NCBI RefSeq assembly: GCF_028736175.1
Contig: NZ_CP117880.1
Location: 434,001-498,000 of the forward strand
Origin: Sphingobacterium oryzagri
Lineage (GTDB): Bacteria; Bacteroidota; Bacteroidia; Sphingobacteriales; Sphingobacteriaceae
Direction: 5' to 3'
DNA length: 64,000 bases
How positions within the stretch are numbered: the first letter of the stretch is position 1; each line of letters opens with the position of its first letter. A program made the translations under genes and the position numbers. This document shows, piece after piece, positions 40,866 through 48,607 of the stretch. The notes under the pieces are model-generated. The model worked only from the letters and a program-made list of their open reading frames with translations, ran no database searches and had not been told where the DNA came from.

Positions 40866-42266
40866 ATGAAGTATTTAAATTCGTTCACGAAACTAATTCC
40901 ACTTTGTGGTATGCTGTTGTTTTTTTGTGTTCCTGACGCTTCTTACGCGCAGTCTTCTTCGGCAAAAAAAGGTTGGAGCGATCTGTTCGATGGAAAAAGT
41001 TTGCAAGGTTGGAAAACCGTAGGCGGATTGGCTCCTTACGCTATTGAAGACGGCGCCATAGTGGGCACCATGACCAAAGGCACGCCTAATTCTTTCTTAA
41101 TAACGGAAAAGGAATACGGCGATTTTATTTTGGAACTCGATATCAAACTGGAAGGAGATCAAACAAATTCGGGCGTACAAACGCGTAGCCACCTCGATGC
41201 AGCGGCTAATAATGGTCGGGGTCGGGTATATGGCAGACAAGTCGAGATCGATCCTTCAGCAAGAGCATGGAGTGGCGGTATTTATGACGAAGCGCGAAGA
41301 AACTGGTTGTATCCGCTAGATCTAAACGAGAAAGCGAAGACCGCCTACAAGGCCGAAGAGTTTAATCATGTTCGTATCGAAGCCATTGGCGATGAATTGC
41401 GTACGTGGATAAATGGCGTGCCGGTAGCGTACGTCATCGATACCATTGATGCGAAAGGTTTTATCGGTCTTCAAGTGCATAGCGTGCCCGATGAACAGGC
41501 TGGAAAGAAGGTCTATTTTAAAAATATCAAGATACAAACCGAAAACCTGAAGCCACAATCTTTTCCAACAGATGTTTACGTCGTTAATCTGAAACCAAAC
41601 GATGTCAGTGCTGCAGAAAAGAAAGCGGGCTATGGGCTGCTGTTTAACGGAACAAGCGCTGCAGGATGGAAAAGTGTGCACGGTGACGGATTCCCAAGTA
41701 AAGGCTGGGAAATAAAGAATGGCGTGATTAAAGTGCTGAAATCAGACGGTGGAGAATCGACGAACGGTGGCGACATCATTAGCAACGAACAATTTGCCGT
41801 TTTCGATTTATCTTTTGATTTTAAATTGACGCCTGGAGCAAATAGTGGGGTGAAATATTTTGTTACGCTAAAAGAGAAAACCGCTGGTTCGGCCATTGGT
41901 CTGGAATACCAAGTATTGGATGATGAAAAACATCCCGATGCCAAATTAGGGCGCGATGGTAACCGCACTTTAGCGTCGCTATATGATTTGATGACGTCGA
42001 AAAGAGATGCGCGAGCACGCCGACCAATAGGCGAATGGAACAGAGGCCGTATCGTGGTAACTGCCGATAACCAAGTGACACATTACCTAAATGGCGTCAA
42101 AATGTTGACTTACGAACGTGGATCGCAAGCATTCAAAGATATCGTAGCCATCAGTAAATATAAAGATTGGGAAAACTTTGGTGAGGCAAAATCAGGGCAC
42201 ATCCTCTTACAAGATCACGGTGATGAGGTTTCTTTCCGAAGCATTAAAATCAAAAAAGTAAAATAG
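40866..42266 (+). CDS. Tandem DUF1080 (3-keto-glycoside hydrolase family) secreted protein
   Basis: This 466-aa secreted protein contains two copies of the DUF1080 concanavalin-like domain (PF06439). The first (~36-215) begins WSDLFDGKSLQGWKTV and the second (~252-465) begins GYGLLFNGTSAAGWKSV; both have the conserved NSGVQ/NSGVKYF strand and a DHGDEVSFRSIKIKKV-type ending, seen complete only in the second. DUF1080 proteins are annotated as 3-keto-disaccharide hydrolases, cleaving glycosides after oxidation at C3. The next gene encodes a Tat-exported oxidoreductase, so oxidation and cleavage could both happen in the periplasm. A signal peptide ends near SYAQ. A 284-nt gap with no clear coding signal precedes it. 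Confidence 0.85.
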   Translation: MKYLNSFTKLIPLCGMLLFFCVPDASYAQSSSAKKGWSDLFDGKSLQGWKTVGGLAPYAIEDGAIVGTMTKGTPNSFLITEKEYGDFILELDIKLEGDQTNSGVQTRSHLDAAANNGRGRVYGRQVEIDPSARAWSGGIYDEARRNWLYPLDLNEKAKTAYKAEEFNHVRIEAIGDELRTWINGVPVAYVIDTIDAKGFIGLQVHSVPDEQAGKKVYFKNIKIQTENLKPQSFPTDVYVVNLKPNDVSAAEKKAGYGLLFNGTSAAGWKSVHGDGFPSKGWEIKNGVIKVLKSDGGESTNGGDIISNEQFAVFDLSFDFKLTPGANSGVKYFVTLKEKTAGSAIGLEYQVLDDEKHPDAKLGRDGNRTLASLYDLMTSKRDARARRPIGEWNRGRIVVTADNQVTHYLNGVKMLTYERGSQAFKDIVAISKYKDWENFGEAKSGHILLQDHGDEVSFRSIKIKKVK

Positions 42267-42288
42267 GAAATTACGTAAATATATAAAC

Positions 42289-43704
42289 ATGAATCATTAT
42301 CTATCACGACGTAGTTTCATCAGTCGTACAGCAATGGCTGGAGGTGCTGTCTTATTATCCAATAGTGTACTCGGTAATGTCAAGCTAGCGAAGCCAAATG
42401 AGCGCGTAAATCTTGCGGGTATAGGCATTGGTTATCGCGGCGGAGAGATTATTAAAGAGCTTTATAAAACTGGACTTTGCAATATCGTTGCACTATGCGA
42501 CGTGGATATGGGCGCAAAGCAAACGCAGGAATTGATTGCGATGTTTCCCGACGCACCACGTTATCAGGATTTTCGAAAGATGTTCGATGAAATGGGCGAT
42601 CAGATTGATGCCGTGACCGTGGGAACGCCCGACTTTGCGCATTTTGCGATAACAATGACAGCGATAGATTTAGGAAAACATGTATATGTAGAAAAACCTA
42701 TGGCGCGCACGTTTTGGGAAGTGGAATTGATGATGCAGAAAGCACACAAATTTCCAAAAGTGGTTACGCAGATGGGTAACCAAGGGCACTCCGAGGGAAA
42801 TTATTTTCAGTTTAAGGCTTGGAAAGACGCTGGAATCATTAAAGATGTGACGCGGATTGATGCGCATATGAATATGCCTCGCCGCTGGCATGGATGGGAT
42901 ACCAATATAAAGCGATTTCCTTATGCCGAGCAAATACCCACGACCTTGGATTGGGAGCTTTGGCAAATGCAAACATTAGGTCACGATTACAATAAAGACT
43001 TTGTTAATGGACAATGGCGTTGTTGGTTTGATTTTGGGATGGGTGCACTGGGCGATTGGGGGGCACATATTCTCGATACTGCACATGAATTCTTAGATTT
43101 GGGCTTGCCTACAGCGGTTGAGGCAGTCTACCTGGAAGGGCACAATTCGTTCTTTTTCCCGATGTCCTCTACATTAAAATTTAAATTTCCGGCACGTAAG
43201 AAAATGCCTGCTTTAGATATCAATTGGTATGATGGACTTGATAATCTTCCACCAATCCCAGATGGTTATGGCGTTTCGGGCTTAGATCCAAATATTCCAC
43301 CGCCTAGTACAGGTAAAATAGAACCTGCGAAGCTCAATCCTGGAAAAATAATTTATGGAAAAGAGTTAACGTTCAAAGGTGGATCCCACGGGAGCACATT
43401 AAACATCATCCCCGAACAAAAAGCCAAAGATTTGGCAAATAAGCTACCGGTAGTACCCGAATCGCCCTCAAATCATTTTGCAAACTTTTTAAAAGCCTGT
43501 AAAGGCGAGGAAAAAACGCGCTCGCCGTTCGCCATTGCAGGACCTTTAAGTCAGGTGTTTTGCCTGGGCGTGATTGCGCAGCGATTAAATGCTAAACTAG
43601 CCTTCGATCCGACGAAGAAAGAGATTGTTAATGATAAGTTTGCTCAAGCTTTGTTGGTTGGCCCTCCGCCGGCTAAAGGCTGGGAACAATATTACAAAGT
43701 TTAA
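42289..43704 (+). CDS. Tat-exported Gfo/Idh/MocA-family oxidoreductase
   Basis: This 471-aa protein carries a twin-arginine leader (SRRSFISRTAMAGGAVLL, Arg7-Arg8), so it is probably folded with its NAD(P) cofactor before export. The Rossmann motif is GIGIGYRGGEI (~44-54) and the family lysine is in VEKPMA (Lys136-Pro137); FGMGALGDWGAHILDTAHEFLDLG is the region carrying the catalytic His-Asp. It begins 22 nt after the DUF1080 gene. Pairs of such oxidoreductases with DUF1080 hydrolases are known in Bacteroidota 3-keto-glycoside pathways, which supports a joint role; the glycoside itself is unknown. A terminator follows. Confidence 0.87.
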   Translation: MNHYLSRRSFISRTAMAGGAVLLSNSVLGNVKLAKPNERVNLAGIGIGYRGGEIIKELYKTGLCNIVALCDVDMGAKQTQELIAMFPDAPRYQDFRKMFDEMGDQIDAVTVGTPDFAHFAITMTAIDLGKHVYVEKPMARTFWEVELMMQKAHKFPKVVTQMGNQGHSEGNYFQFKAWKDAGIIKDVTRIDAHMNMPRRWHGWDTNIKRFPYAEQIPTTLDWELWQMQTLGHDYNKDFVNGQWRCWFDFGMGALGDWGAHILDTAHEFLDLGLPTAVEAVYLEGHNSFFFPMSSTLKFKFPARKKMPALDINWYDGLDNLPPIPDGYGVSGLDPNIPPPSTGKIEPAKLNPGKIIYGKELTFKGGSHGSTLNIIPEQKAKDLANKLPVVPESPSNHFANFLKACKGEEKTRSPFAIAGPLSQVFCLGVIAQRLNAKLAFDPTKKEIVNDKFAQALLVGPPPAKGWEQYYKV

Positions 43705-43732
43705 TGTAAGCTTCGTTAACAGGAAAGAATTG

Positions 43733-43768
43733 ATACGGGTAAACGCATACCCGTATTTTTTATTTTAT
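43733..43768 (+). terminator. Rho-independent terminator after the Tat oxidoreductase
   Basis: ATACGGGTA (43733-43741) pairs perfectly with TACCCGTAT (43748-43756) over a 6-nt loop, followed by a T-rich run. It ends the DUF1080-oxidoreductase unit. Confidence 0.87.
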
Positions 43769-43824
43769 GTTGGTGAGTAAAACGCTGAAACTTTCTGGAT
43801 CTAAGGGCAATAATTTGGTTTTGA

Positions 43825-43900
43825 TATAAAAAAATAAAAGGTTTTCAAACGGGGAGAATGAAAACCTTTAGCTAACCAATTATAAACCTAAATTATGATG
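43825..43900 (-). ncRNA. Putative small non-coding RNA with its own promoter and terminator
   Basis: On the minus strand a Bacteroidota promoter (TATATTTG, 43911-43904; TTTG, 43933-43930; 18-nt gap) is followed by about 75 nt and then a rho-independent terminator. The terminator stem is 11 bp (43859-43869 with 43837-43847) over an 11-nt loop with the sequence TTCTCCCCGTT, followed by TATTTTTTTAT. No ATG-started frame is found in the predicted transcript. The nearest downstream gene on that strand would be antisense to the oxidoreductase, so it does not look like a leader of a gene. I do not recognise it as a named RNA family. The C-rich loop could be a pairing site for target mRNAs. Confidence 0.55.
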
Positions 43901-43903
43901 CTG

Positions 43904-43933
43904 CAAATATAGCAAAAAAACACGTTTTGCAAA
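43904..43933 (-). promoter_or_regulatory. Minus-strand Bacteroidota promoter (-33/-7)
   Basis: Reading the minus strand, TTTG (43933-43930) and TATATTTG (43911-43904) are 18 nt apart. A near-palindrome, ACGTTTTGCAAAAACGT (43922-43938), overlaps the -33 box and could be an operator. Transcription would start near 43898-43900. Confidence 0.55.
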
Positions 43934-43939
43934 AACGTT

Positions 43940-44412
43940 TTAGTGAAAAATTATTTTTTCAAAAAGGATCAACTATTATCTAAATCCCTGTTTTCAGCTA
44001 TTTTTCAAGAGCTTTTAAAGCTTTAATTTTGTTGCTTTGAAATATTGCTATGGTAATTGACAGCGACGATTGCCTACAATGCAATTGTTCGGTATAGTCT
44101 TTGCTAACAATATTATCGCGCAGTCTAATTTGCGCACATATATGGGAAAATTGGTTAGTCGGTATTACCGATCATCATTCGCGGGGCGTAGCATATGGAT
44201 CGTTATGTTGCTTAGTATTATCGTCTTTTTACAGCTTTACATGCTGGCCACAGTTCACTAACACTTGTGTTTCAATAGGTTAAGAAATTTCTTATTTTTT
44301 TCGTCTATAACAGGTTGGTTTTCTTGTAGCTAGGTATGTTTGATAAAATTTCGGTATATTAGCGCCGTGAAAGTCAATGCGCTTTTCATAAAACAAATTT
44401 ATTACCCTATCC
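43940..44412. other. Mostly non-coding stretch before the nucleotide-sugar dehydratase
   Basis: The whole gap between annotated protein genes is 43705-44412 (708 nt). Besides the terminator and putative small RNA on its left side, this part holds only a short possible membrane peptide (44142-44261, listed separately) and AT-rich sequence. AACACTTGTGTT near 44261-44272 is a small palindrome of unknown meaning. Confidence 0.4.
44142..44261 (+). CDS. Possible 39-aa single-pass membrane peptide
   Basis: A 39-codon frame begins MGKLVSRYYRSSFAGRS and continues with a plausible transmembrane helix (WIVMLLSIIVFLQLYMLA) after a positively charged N terminus. The frame extends upstream to 44070, but the added residues look random. 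No ribosome-binding site is evident. It may be a real small membrane protein or chance; there is no homology evidence. Confidence 0.2.
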   Translation: MGKLVSRYYRSSFAGRSIWIVMLLSIIVFLQLYMLATVH

Positions 44413-46353
44413 ATGGATTTAGGCTTATTAAAAAGGAAACTTAGGAAGGATAATCCACGTTGGGTAATTCTTTTTATCGATATCATTATCGTACTAGGAT
44501 GCTACGTGGTGTCTAGTTATGTCGTCAATAGTTTCTCCGGAAATTTTGATGTCCTGTTGATGATGAAAAAAAGTTTGCTGGTTTTAAGTGCCTACGCTTT
44601 TGCCTTTTTATACATGCGCACCTATCGGGATATCGTGCGCCATACCGGCTTAAGCGAAGCCATCCGTATTGCAAAAACTGTTTGGTTGGCCTGTATGCTA
44701 ATTTTCGTGATCAGCTTTGTCGTGAGGCAGACTGTCGAAAAGGGCACTCCACCGAGCGATTATCTGCGTCAATCGTATGCACTAACCTTTACACACGGAT
44801 TTTTCACCATGGTCATGTTGGTTGCAGCTCGCGTGGTTTATAGGCAGCTTTATGAAATGTTATTTTTCACCAAGCGCAAAAGTCGCCATGTCTTGATTTT
44901 TGGAGCGTCACGTCCGGGACTTGTGGCATACGCCATGTTGCACGATGATATACGGGCTAAAAACAAAGTGTTGGCATTTGTTGAAGATAAAGCCAACCGT
45001 GTGGGGAAGAATTCTCGTGGAATCCGAATTTTACATATATCGGATATCGATGCGGAATATGTTCGTCAGCATGATGTTGACGAGGTGATCATTGCCGTGG
45101 AAAACAACGATCCGGAGCGCCTGGCCCGATTGACGGATCATTTTCAACAGTTGCCTCTCGAATTGAAAATTATGCAACCAGGTCGCTCCCTGCTTAACGG
45201 TGGTGGCCGGCGACAAATCCGAAAATTACAGATCGAAGATTTGTTAGGACGGAAGCCTATTCGTTTGGATAATCCGATTGTGCAGCAAGAATTAAAAGAT
45301 CGTTGCATTCTCGTTACTGGCGCAGCGGGTTCAATAGGTAGCGAATTGGCGCGACAGGTTGCGAGTATGCCGTATGCAAGATTGATTCTGCTCGATCAGG
45401 CAGAATCGCCGCTGTACGATTTGCAACAAACCATTCATCTCTATGATCCAAAAGCTAGTCATTTTGTCGTCGGTGACGTGCGCGATAAGATATTTATGCG
45501 GCGTATTTTTGAAAAATACCGTCCAGAAGTGATCTTTCATGCCGCTGCTTACAAGCACGTGCCACTAATGGAGGAAAACCCTTACGAAGCAATCTGGACA
45601 AACGTATATGGCAGCCGTATCATGGCCGATTTAGCGATCGAATTTGAAACCTACAAATTTGTGATGATATCCACAGATAAAGCGGTAAATCCCACGAATG
45701 TGATGGGAGCGACAAAGCGGGCTGCAGAAATTTATATTAATGGCTGCAATCTTCAGGAAGCTACAAATTTTATCATTACACGCTTTGGCAATGTGCTGGG
45801 GTCTAACGGTTCGGTTATCCCGCTTTTCGAAAAGCAGATGGAGCGCGGCGGACCGCTAACGCTTACGCACCCCGATATTACACGCTATTTCATGACGATT
45901 CCTGAAGCCTGTCAACTAGTGCTGGAAGCCGGTACCATGGGAAAAGGAGGGGAAATCTTCGTGTTTGATATGGGTAAATCTGTCAAAATCATTGACCTGG
46001 CTAAGCGTATGATAAAACTGAAAGGCTATCGCTTTCCGGAAGATATCGATATCAAAATTGTAGGCTTGCGCCCAGGTGAAAAAATTTACGAAGAGCTGTT
46101 AGCCAACAACGAGAATACGCAAAAAACGCACCACCCGAAGATCATGATTGCCAAAGTGTCTACTAATGATCTTCTTGAAAAACGTCAGCAAATCGAATTG
46201 ATGTGTGATTATGTCGCCACCGAGCATTTGCCGCTCGAAAAGCCGGAATTGGAAGTCGTGCGACAATTAAAATTGATTGTGCCGGAATTTCTATCGCAAA
46301 ACTCTGCATTCGCCGCGCTCGATCAGGCGCCGATAGACAGCGCTGACGCTTAA
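44413..46353 (+). CDS. Membrane-bound nucleotide-sugar 4,6-dehydratase (CapD/WbpM/FlaA1-like)
   Basis: This 646-aa protein has about four N-terminal transmembrane helices (~15-140), a CoA-binding-like nucleotide domain (~150-270) and a C-terminal extended SDR domain starting with VTGAAGSIGSELARQ (~297-311). The dehydratase signature STDKAVNPTNVMGATKRAAE carries the characteristic Met-Gly-x-x-Lys in place of Tyr-x-x-x-Lys. Relatives convert UDP-GlcNAc to a 4-keto-6-deoxy intermediate for capsule, O-antigen or N-acetylfucosamine-type sugars. It stands alone here, without glycosyltransferase neighbours, so its polymer cannot be named. A ~145-bp repeat element follows the gene. Confidence 0.9.
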   Translation: MDLGLLKRKLRKDNPRWVILFIDIIIVLGCYVVSSYVVNSFSGNFDVLLMMKKSLLVLSAYAFAFLYMRTYRDIVRHTGLSEAIRIAKTVWLACMLIFVISFVVRQTVEKGTPPSDYLRQSYALTFTHGFFTMVMLVAARVVYRQLYEMLFFTKRKSRHVLIFGASRPGLVAYAMLHDDIRAKNKVLAFVEDKANRVGKNSRGIRILHISDIDAEYVRQHDVDEVIIAVENNDPERLARLTDHFQQLPLELKIMQPGRSLLNGGGRRQIRKLQIEDLLGRKPIRLDNPIVQQELKDRCILVTGAAGSIGSELARQVASMPYARLILLDQAESPLYDLQQTIHLYDPKASHFVVGDVRDKIFMRRIFEKYRPEVIFHAAAYKHVPLMEENPYEAIWTNVYGSRIMADLAIEFETYKFVMISTDKAVNPTNVMGATKRAAEIYINGCNLQEATNFIITRFGNVLGSNGSVIPLFEKQMERGGPLTLTHPDITRYFMTIPEACQLVLEAGTMGKGGEIFVFDMGKSVKIIDLAKRMIKLKGYRFPEDIDIKIVGLRPGEKIYEELLANNENTQKTHHPKIMIAKVSTNDLLEKRQQIELMCDYVATEHLPLEKPELEVVRQLKLIVPEFLSQNSAFAALDQAPIDSADA

Positions 46354-46385
46354 TATATCACTTACACACCTATAAAACACAAGAA

Positions 46386-46528
46386 GGTGTCTAAAAAGTG
46401 ATTAAATTTCGTTGCGAGAAGGAGGTACGACGACGAAGCAATCTTATCAAATAAAAATGCAGATTGCTTCGTCGTACTTCCTCGCCATGACGCATTTTGA
46501 AGTTAAATCGATTAGCTTTTTGGACAGG
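46386..46528 (+). repeat. MITE/REP-like palindromic element, copy A
   Basis: This ~143-bp element is nearly identical to the inverted copy at 54366-54510. It has imperfect terminal inverted repeats (46386-46403 against 46510-46528, sharing TGTC-N-AAAAAG) and an inner 15-bp perfect stem (46430-46444 with 46461-46475) built on GACGAAGCAATCT over a 16-nt loop. It has no coding capacity. It sits 32 nt after the dehydratase gene and may help end its transcript. Compared with copy B it has lost a few bases (CGTTGCGAG against CGTCATCGCGAG). Confidence 0.8.
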
Positions 46529-46723
46529 CTCTTGTGTTTAAACATCTTTTGACTTTCCCTAAACATTTTGCCGGAAATTTGGTTGTAAATTAGCGTAGGT
46601 CGCTAGGAAATTTACAGCGAAAAACCGACTTAGACGCTTAGCATCGTGTGCGGACAAAGCTGCAGCGGCGCTATCTTCGCGGATTACCGCTTTTCTCGAC
46701 GCGACCGTAAAAACAACAAACAT
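46529..46723. other. Leader region upstream of the SDR gene
   Basis: With copy A of the repeat this fills the 370-nt gap 46354-46723. TTTTG (46566-46570) and TAAATTAG (46586-46593) are a poor promoter match with short spacing. The frame of the SDR is open back to 46646, but those residues do not resemble a protein N terminus. Confidence 0.35.
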
Positions 46724-47506
46724 ATGAAAGGTAAAGTATTTATCGTAACAGGTGCGGCAATGGGTTTAGGGCTTGCTGCTGCTGAAGAGTTGGCCGCAAG
46801 TGGGGCTAAATTGGTATTAGTGGATTACAATTCGGATGCATTAACCGAAGCAAAAAAACATATTTCGTCATCCTATCCAGATACAGAAGTGGAAACTTAT
46901 GTTGCTGACGTTTCGAAAGAGGAAGACGTGAAAGGCTATGTTGCACTGGCGACATCGCGTTTTGGTCGTATTGATGGTTTGTACAATAATGCGGGCATCG
47001 AAGGCAAACAAGCGCCTCTGGTAGACTACGATCTGGAAGTTTTTAAGCGCGTGGTCGATATTAATTTAATGGGCGTATATTTCGCTATGCGACATGTAAT
47101 TCCGGTGATGCAGGCGCAAAATTACGGTCGAATCGTTAATGTGGCGTCCGTTGGTGGTATTCGTGGTGTCGTTAACCAAACGGCTTATGTCGCTACGAAA
47201 CATGCGGTGTCTGGAATGACTAAAAATGCGGCGATCGAGTATGGAAAATATGGCATTTTGACGAACGCTATTGCTCCGGGAGCTATATTAACGCCCATGG
47301 TGGCAGAGGCATTTAAACAAGTCAATCCAGACGATCCAAAAGCTGCCGAGACCGAATATGCGCAGCGTAATCCTACGCGTGGTCTCGGACAACCAAAAGA
47401 TGTAGCGAAACTGGTGAAGTTCTTGATCAGTGAAGAAAATGGATACGTCAATGGACAGACTATTGCGATTGATGGCGGAGAGTCCAATCTATACGGCAAT
47501 TCCTAA
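46724..47506 (+). CDS. Short-chain dehydrogenase/reductase, classical type
   Basis: This 260-aa NAD(P)-dependent oxidoreductase has TGAAMGLG (~9-16) as the cofactor-binding motif, NNAG near residue 88 and the catalytic Tyr155-x-x-x-Lys159 (AYVATKHAVSG). IAIDGGESNLYGNS is a typical C-terminal end. I chose the ATG at 46724, which starts just before the Rossmann motif; an upstream in-frame start (46646) would add 26 non-family residues. It is a single gene followed by a long hairpin. The substrate is unknown; the closest annotated relatives are generic glucose/3-oxoacyl reductase-like SDRs. Confidence 0.85.
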   Translation: MKGKVFIVTGAAMGLGLAAAEELAASGAKLVLVDYNSDALTEAKKHISSSYPDTEVETYVADVSKEEDVKGYVALATSRFGRIDGLYNNAGIEGKQAPLVDYDLEVFKRVVDINLMGVYFAMRHVIPVMQAQNYGRIVNVASVGGIRGVVNQTAYVATKHAVSGMTKNAAIEYGKYGILTNAIAPGAILTPMVAEAFKQVNPDDPKAAETEYAQRNPTRGLGQPKDVAKLVKFLISEENGYVNGQTIAIDGGESNLYGNS

Positions 47507-47523
47507 CGGTACTATCCGGCAGC

Positions 47524-47580
47524 GAAAATTGGCTGTCTCCTATATTGGTCGTAAGCAAAAGTGAGAGACAGCCGATTTTC
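47524..47580. terminator. Long stem-loop between the SDR and ispH genes
   Basis: A 16-bp stem with a single G-T wobble (47524-47539 with 47565-47580) surrounds a 25-nt loop. It starts 17 nt after the SDR stop. No strong T-run follows, so it may terminate poorly or protect the mRNA 3' end. Confidence 0.5.
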
Positions 47581-47676
47581 TTAAACGAAGGCTCCGGTTA
47601 TTTGTTACCTTATGACGATAGGCTTGTGCACCGTTCTTTTTGTCGGCAAATTCCTATCAATATAACTTCTAATACG

Positions 47677-47684
47677 TAACTTTG
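47677..47684 (+). promoter_or_regulatory. -7 promoter box giving a nearly leaderless ispH transcript
   Basis: TAACTTTG matches TAnnTTTG and ends 3 nt before the ispH ATG. The same core, CTTTGTATATGG, precedes the AraC gene at 60919. No convincing -33 box is seen at normal spacing. Confidence 0.45.
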
Positions 47685-47687
47685 TAT

Positions 47688-48536
47688 ATGGCTAAAAATC
47701 TTCAAGTAACGATTGATAAAGATTCGGGATTCTGTTTTGGGGTGGTGTACGCCATTGACATGGCCGAAGAAATCTTAGAAGAAGACGGCTATTTATATTG
47801 CTTGGGCGATATCGTGCATAACGATGAAGAGGTTGCCCGTTTAAAAGCGAAAGGGTTACGGATTATTGAGCATAGCGCGTTAAAAGATTTGAGCAATGAA
47901 AAAGTGCTTATTCGCGCACACGGCGAAGCACCGGAAACCTATCGTACGGCTTTAGAGAATAATATTACGTTGATCGATGCTTCTTGTCCTGTGGTATTAA
48001 AGCTGCAAAATCGTATTAAAACTTCTCATGATGACCAAGAAAAGATCTTGATCTTCGGAAAACACGGCCACGCTGAGGTGATTGGTCTTCAAGGACAAAC
48101 TAATAATGAAGCCTTGGTTTTTCAGGATATCGATGAGTTGGACGCGGTAGAGTTGCCGCCTTCGTTTACCTTGTACAGCCAAACGACAAAAAGCGTTGAT
48201 AAATTTTATGCCATCAAAGAAGAATTGCTCAGAAGAGGTTACGAAGTAAAGGCAAATGATACCATTTGTCGGCAGGTTTCCAACCGTTATGAAGATTTAG
48301 GAGATTTTGCTCGGCAATATGATAAAATCGTATTTGTTTCTGGAAAAAAATCTTCCAATGGTAAAGTATTGTATGACGTTTGCAAGCAGGCAAATCCCGA
48401 AAGCTATTTTATTTCAGATCCAGCTGAGCTCGATATCTCAATTTTCCAGCCAAATGAAACCATCGGCATTTGTGGCGCCACGTCTACCCCGATGTGGTTG
48501 ATGAAGGCAGTAAAGGAAAACCTTGAACAACTGTAA
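47688..48536 (+). CDS. ispH: 4-hydroxy-3-methylbut-2-enyl diphosphate reductase
   Basis: This is the last enzyme of the MEP isoprenoid pathway, making IPP and DMAPP with an iron-sulfur cluster. The three cluster cysteines are Cys16 (GFCFGV), Cys100 (DASCPVV) and Cys194 (TICRQV). Other family motifs are GDIVHN, RAHGEAPE, FGKHGHAEVIG, SQTTKS and GICGATSTP. The 282-aa length is right for the family. The start is ATG 47688; a TTG two codons upstream is unlikely. It stands as a single gene, 71 nt upstream of ferrochelatase. Confidence 0.96.
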   Translation: MAKNLQVTIDKDSGFCFGVVYAIDMAEEILEEDGYLYCLGDIVHNDEEVARLKAKGLRIIEHSALKDLSNEKVLIRAHGEAPETYRTALENNITLIDASCPVVLKLQNRIKTSHDDQEKILIFGKHGHAEVIGLQGQTNNEALVFQDIDELDAVELPPSFTLYSQTTKSVDKFYAIKEELLRRGYEVKANDTICRQVSNRYEDLGDFARQYDKIVFVSGKKSSNGKVLYDVCKQANPESYFISDPAELDISIFQPNETIGICGATSTPMWLMKAVKENLEQL

Positions 48537-48594
48537 TGTGGGTCATGTTATTCTCATTTTGTGCAGCTTTTCCGATCTTTCTTTAAATTATAAT

Positions 48595-48602
48595 TATTTT
48601 TG
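48595..48602 (+). promoter_or_regulatory. -7 promoter box upstream of hemH
   Basis: TATTTTTG matches TAnnTTTG and ends 5 nt before the ferrochelatase ATG, suggesting a very short or absent 5' leader. The surroundings are AT-rich, so the match could be chance. Confidence 0.35.
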
Positions 48603-48607
48603 CGACA

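Noticed and set aside
46381..46530. An insertion sequence with its own transposase
   Set aside because: The element is only ~145 bp and has no open reading frame.
46646..46723. A longer start for the SDR gene
   Set aside because: The added 26 residues do not resemble the family and the ATG at 46724 directly precedes the Rossmann motif.
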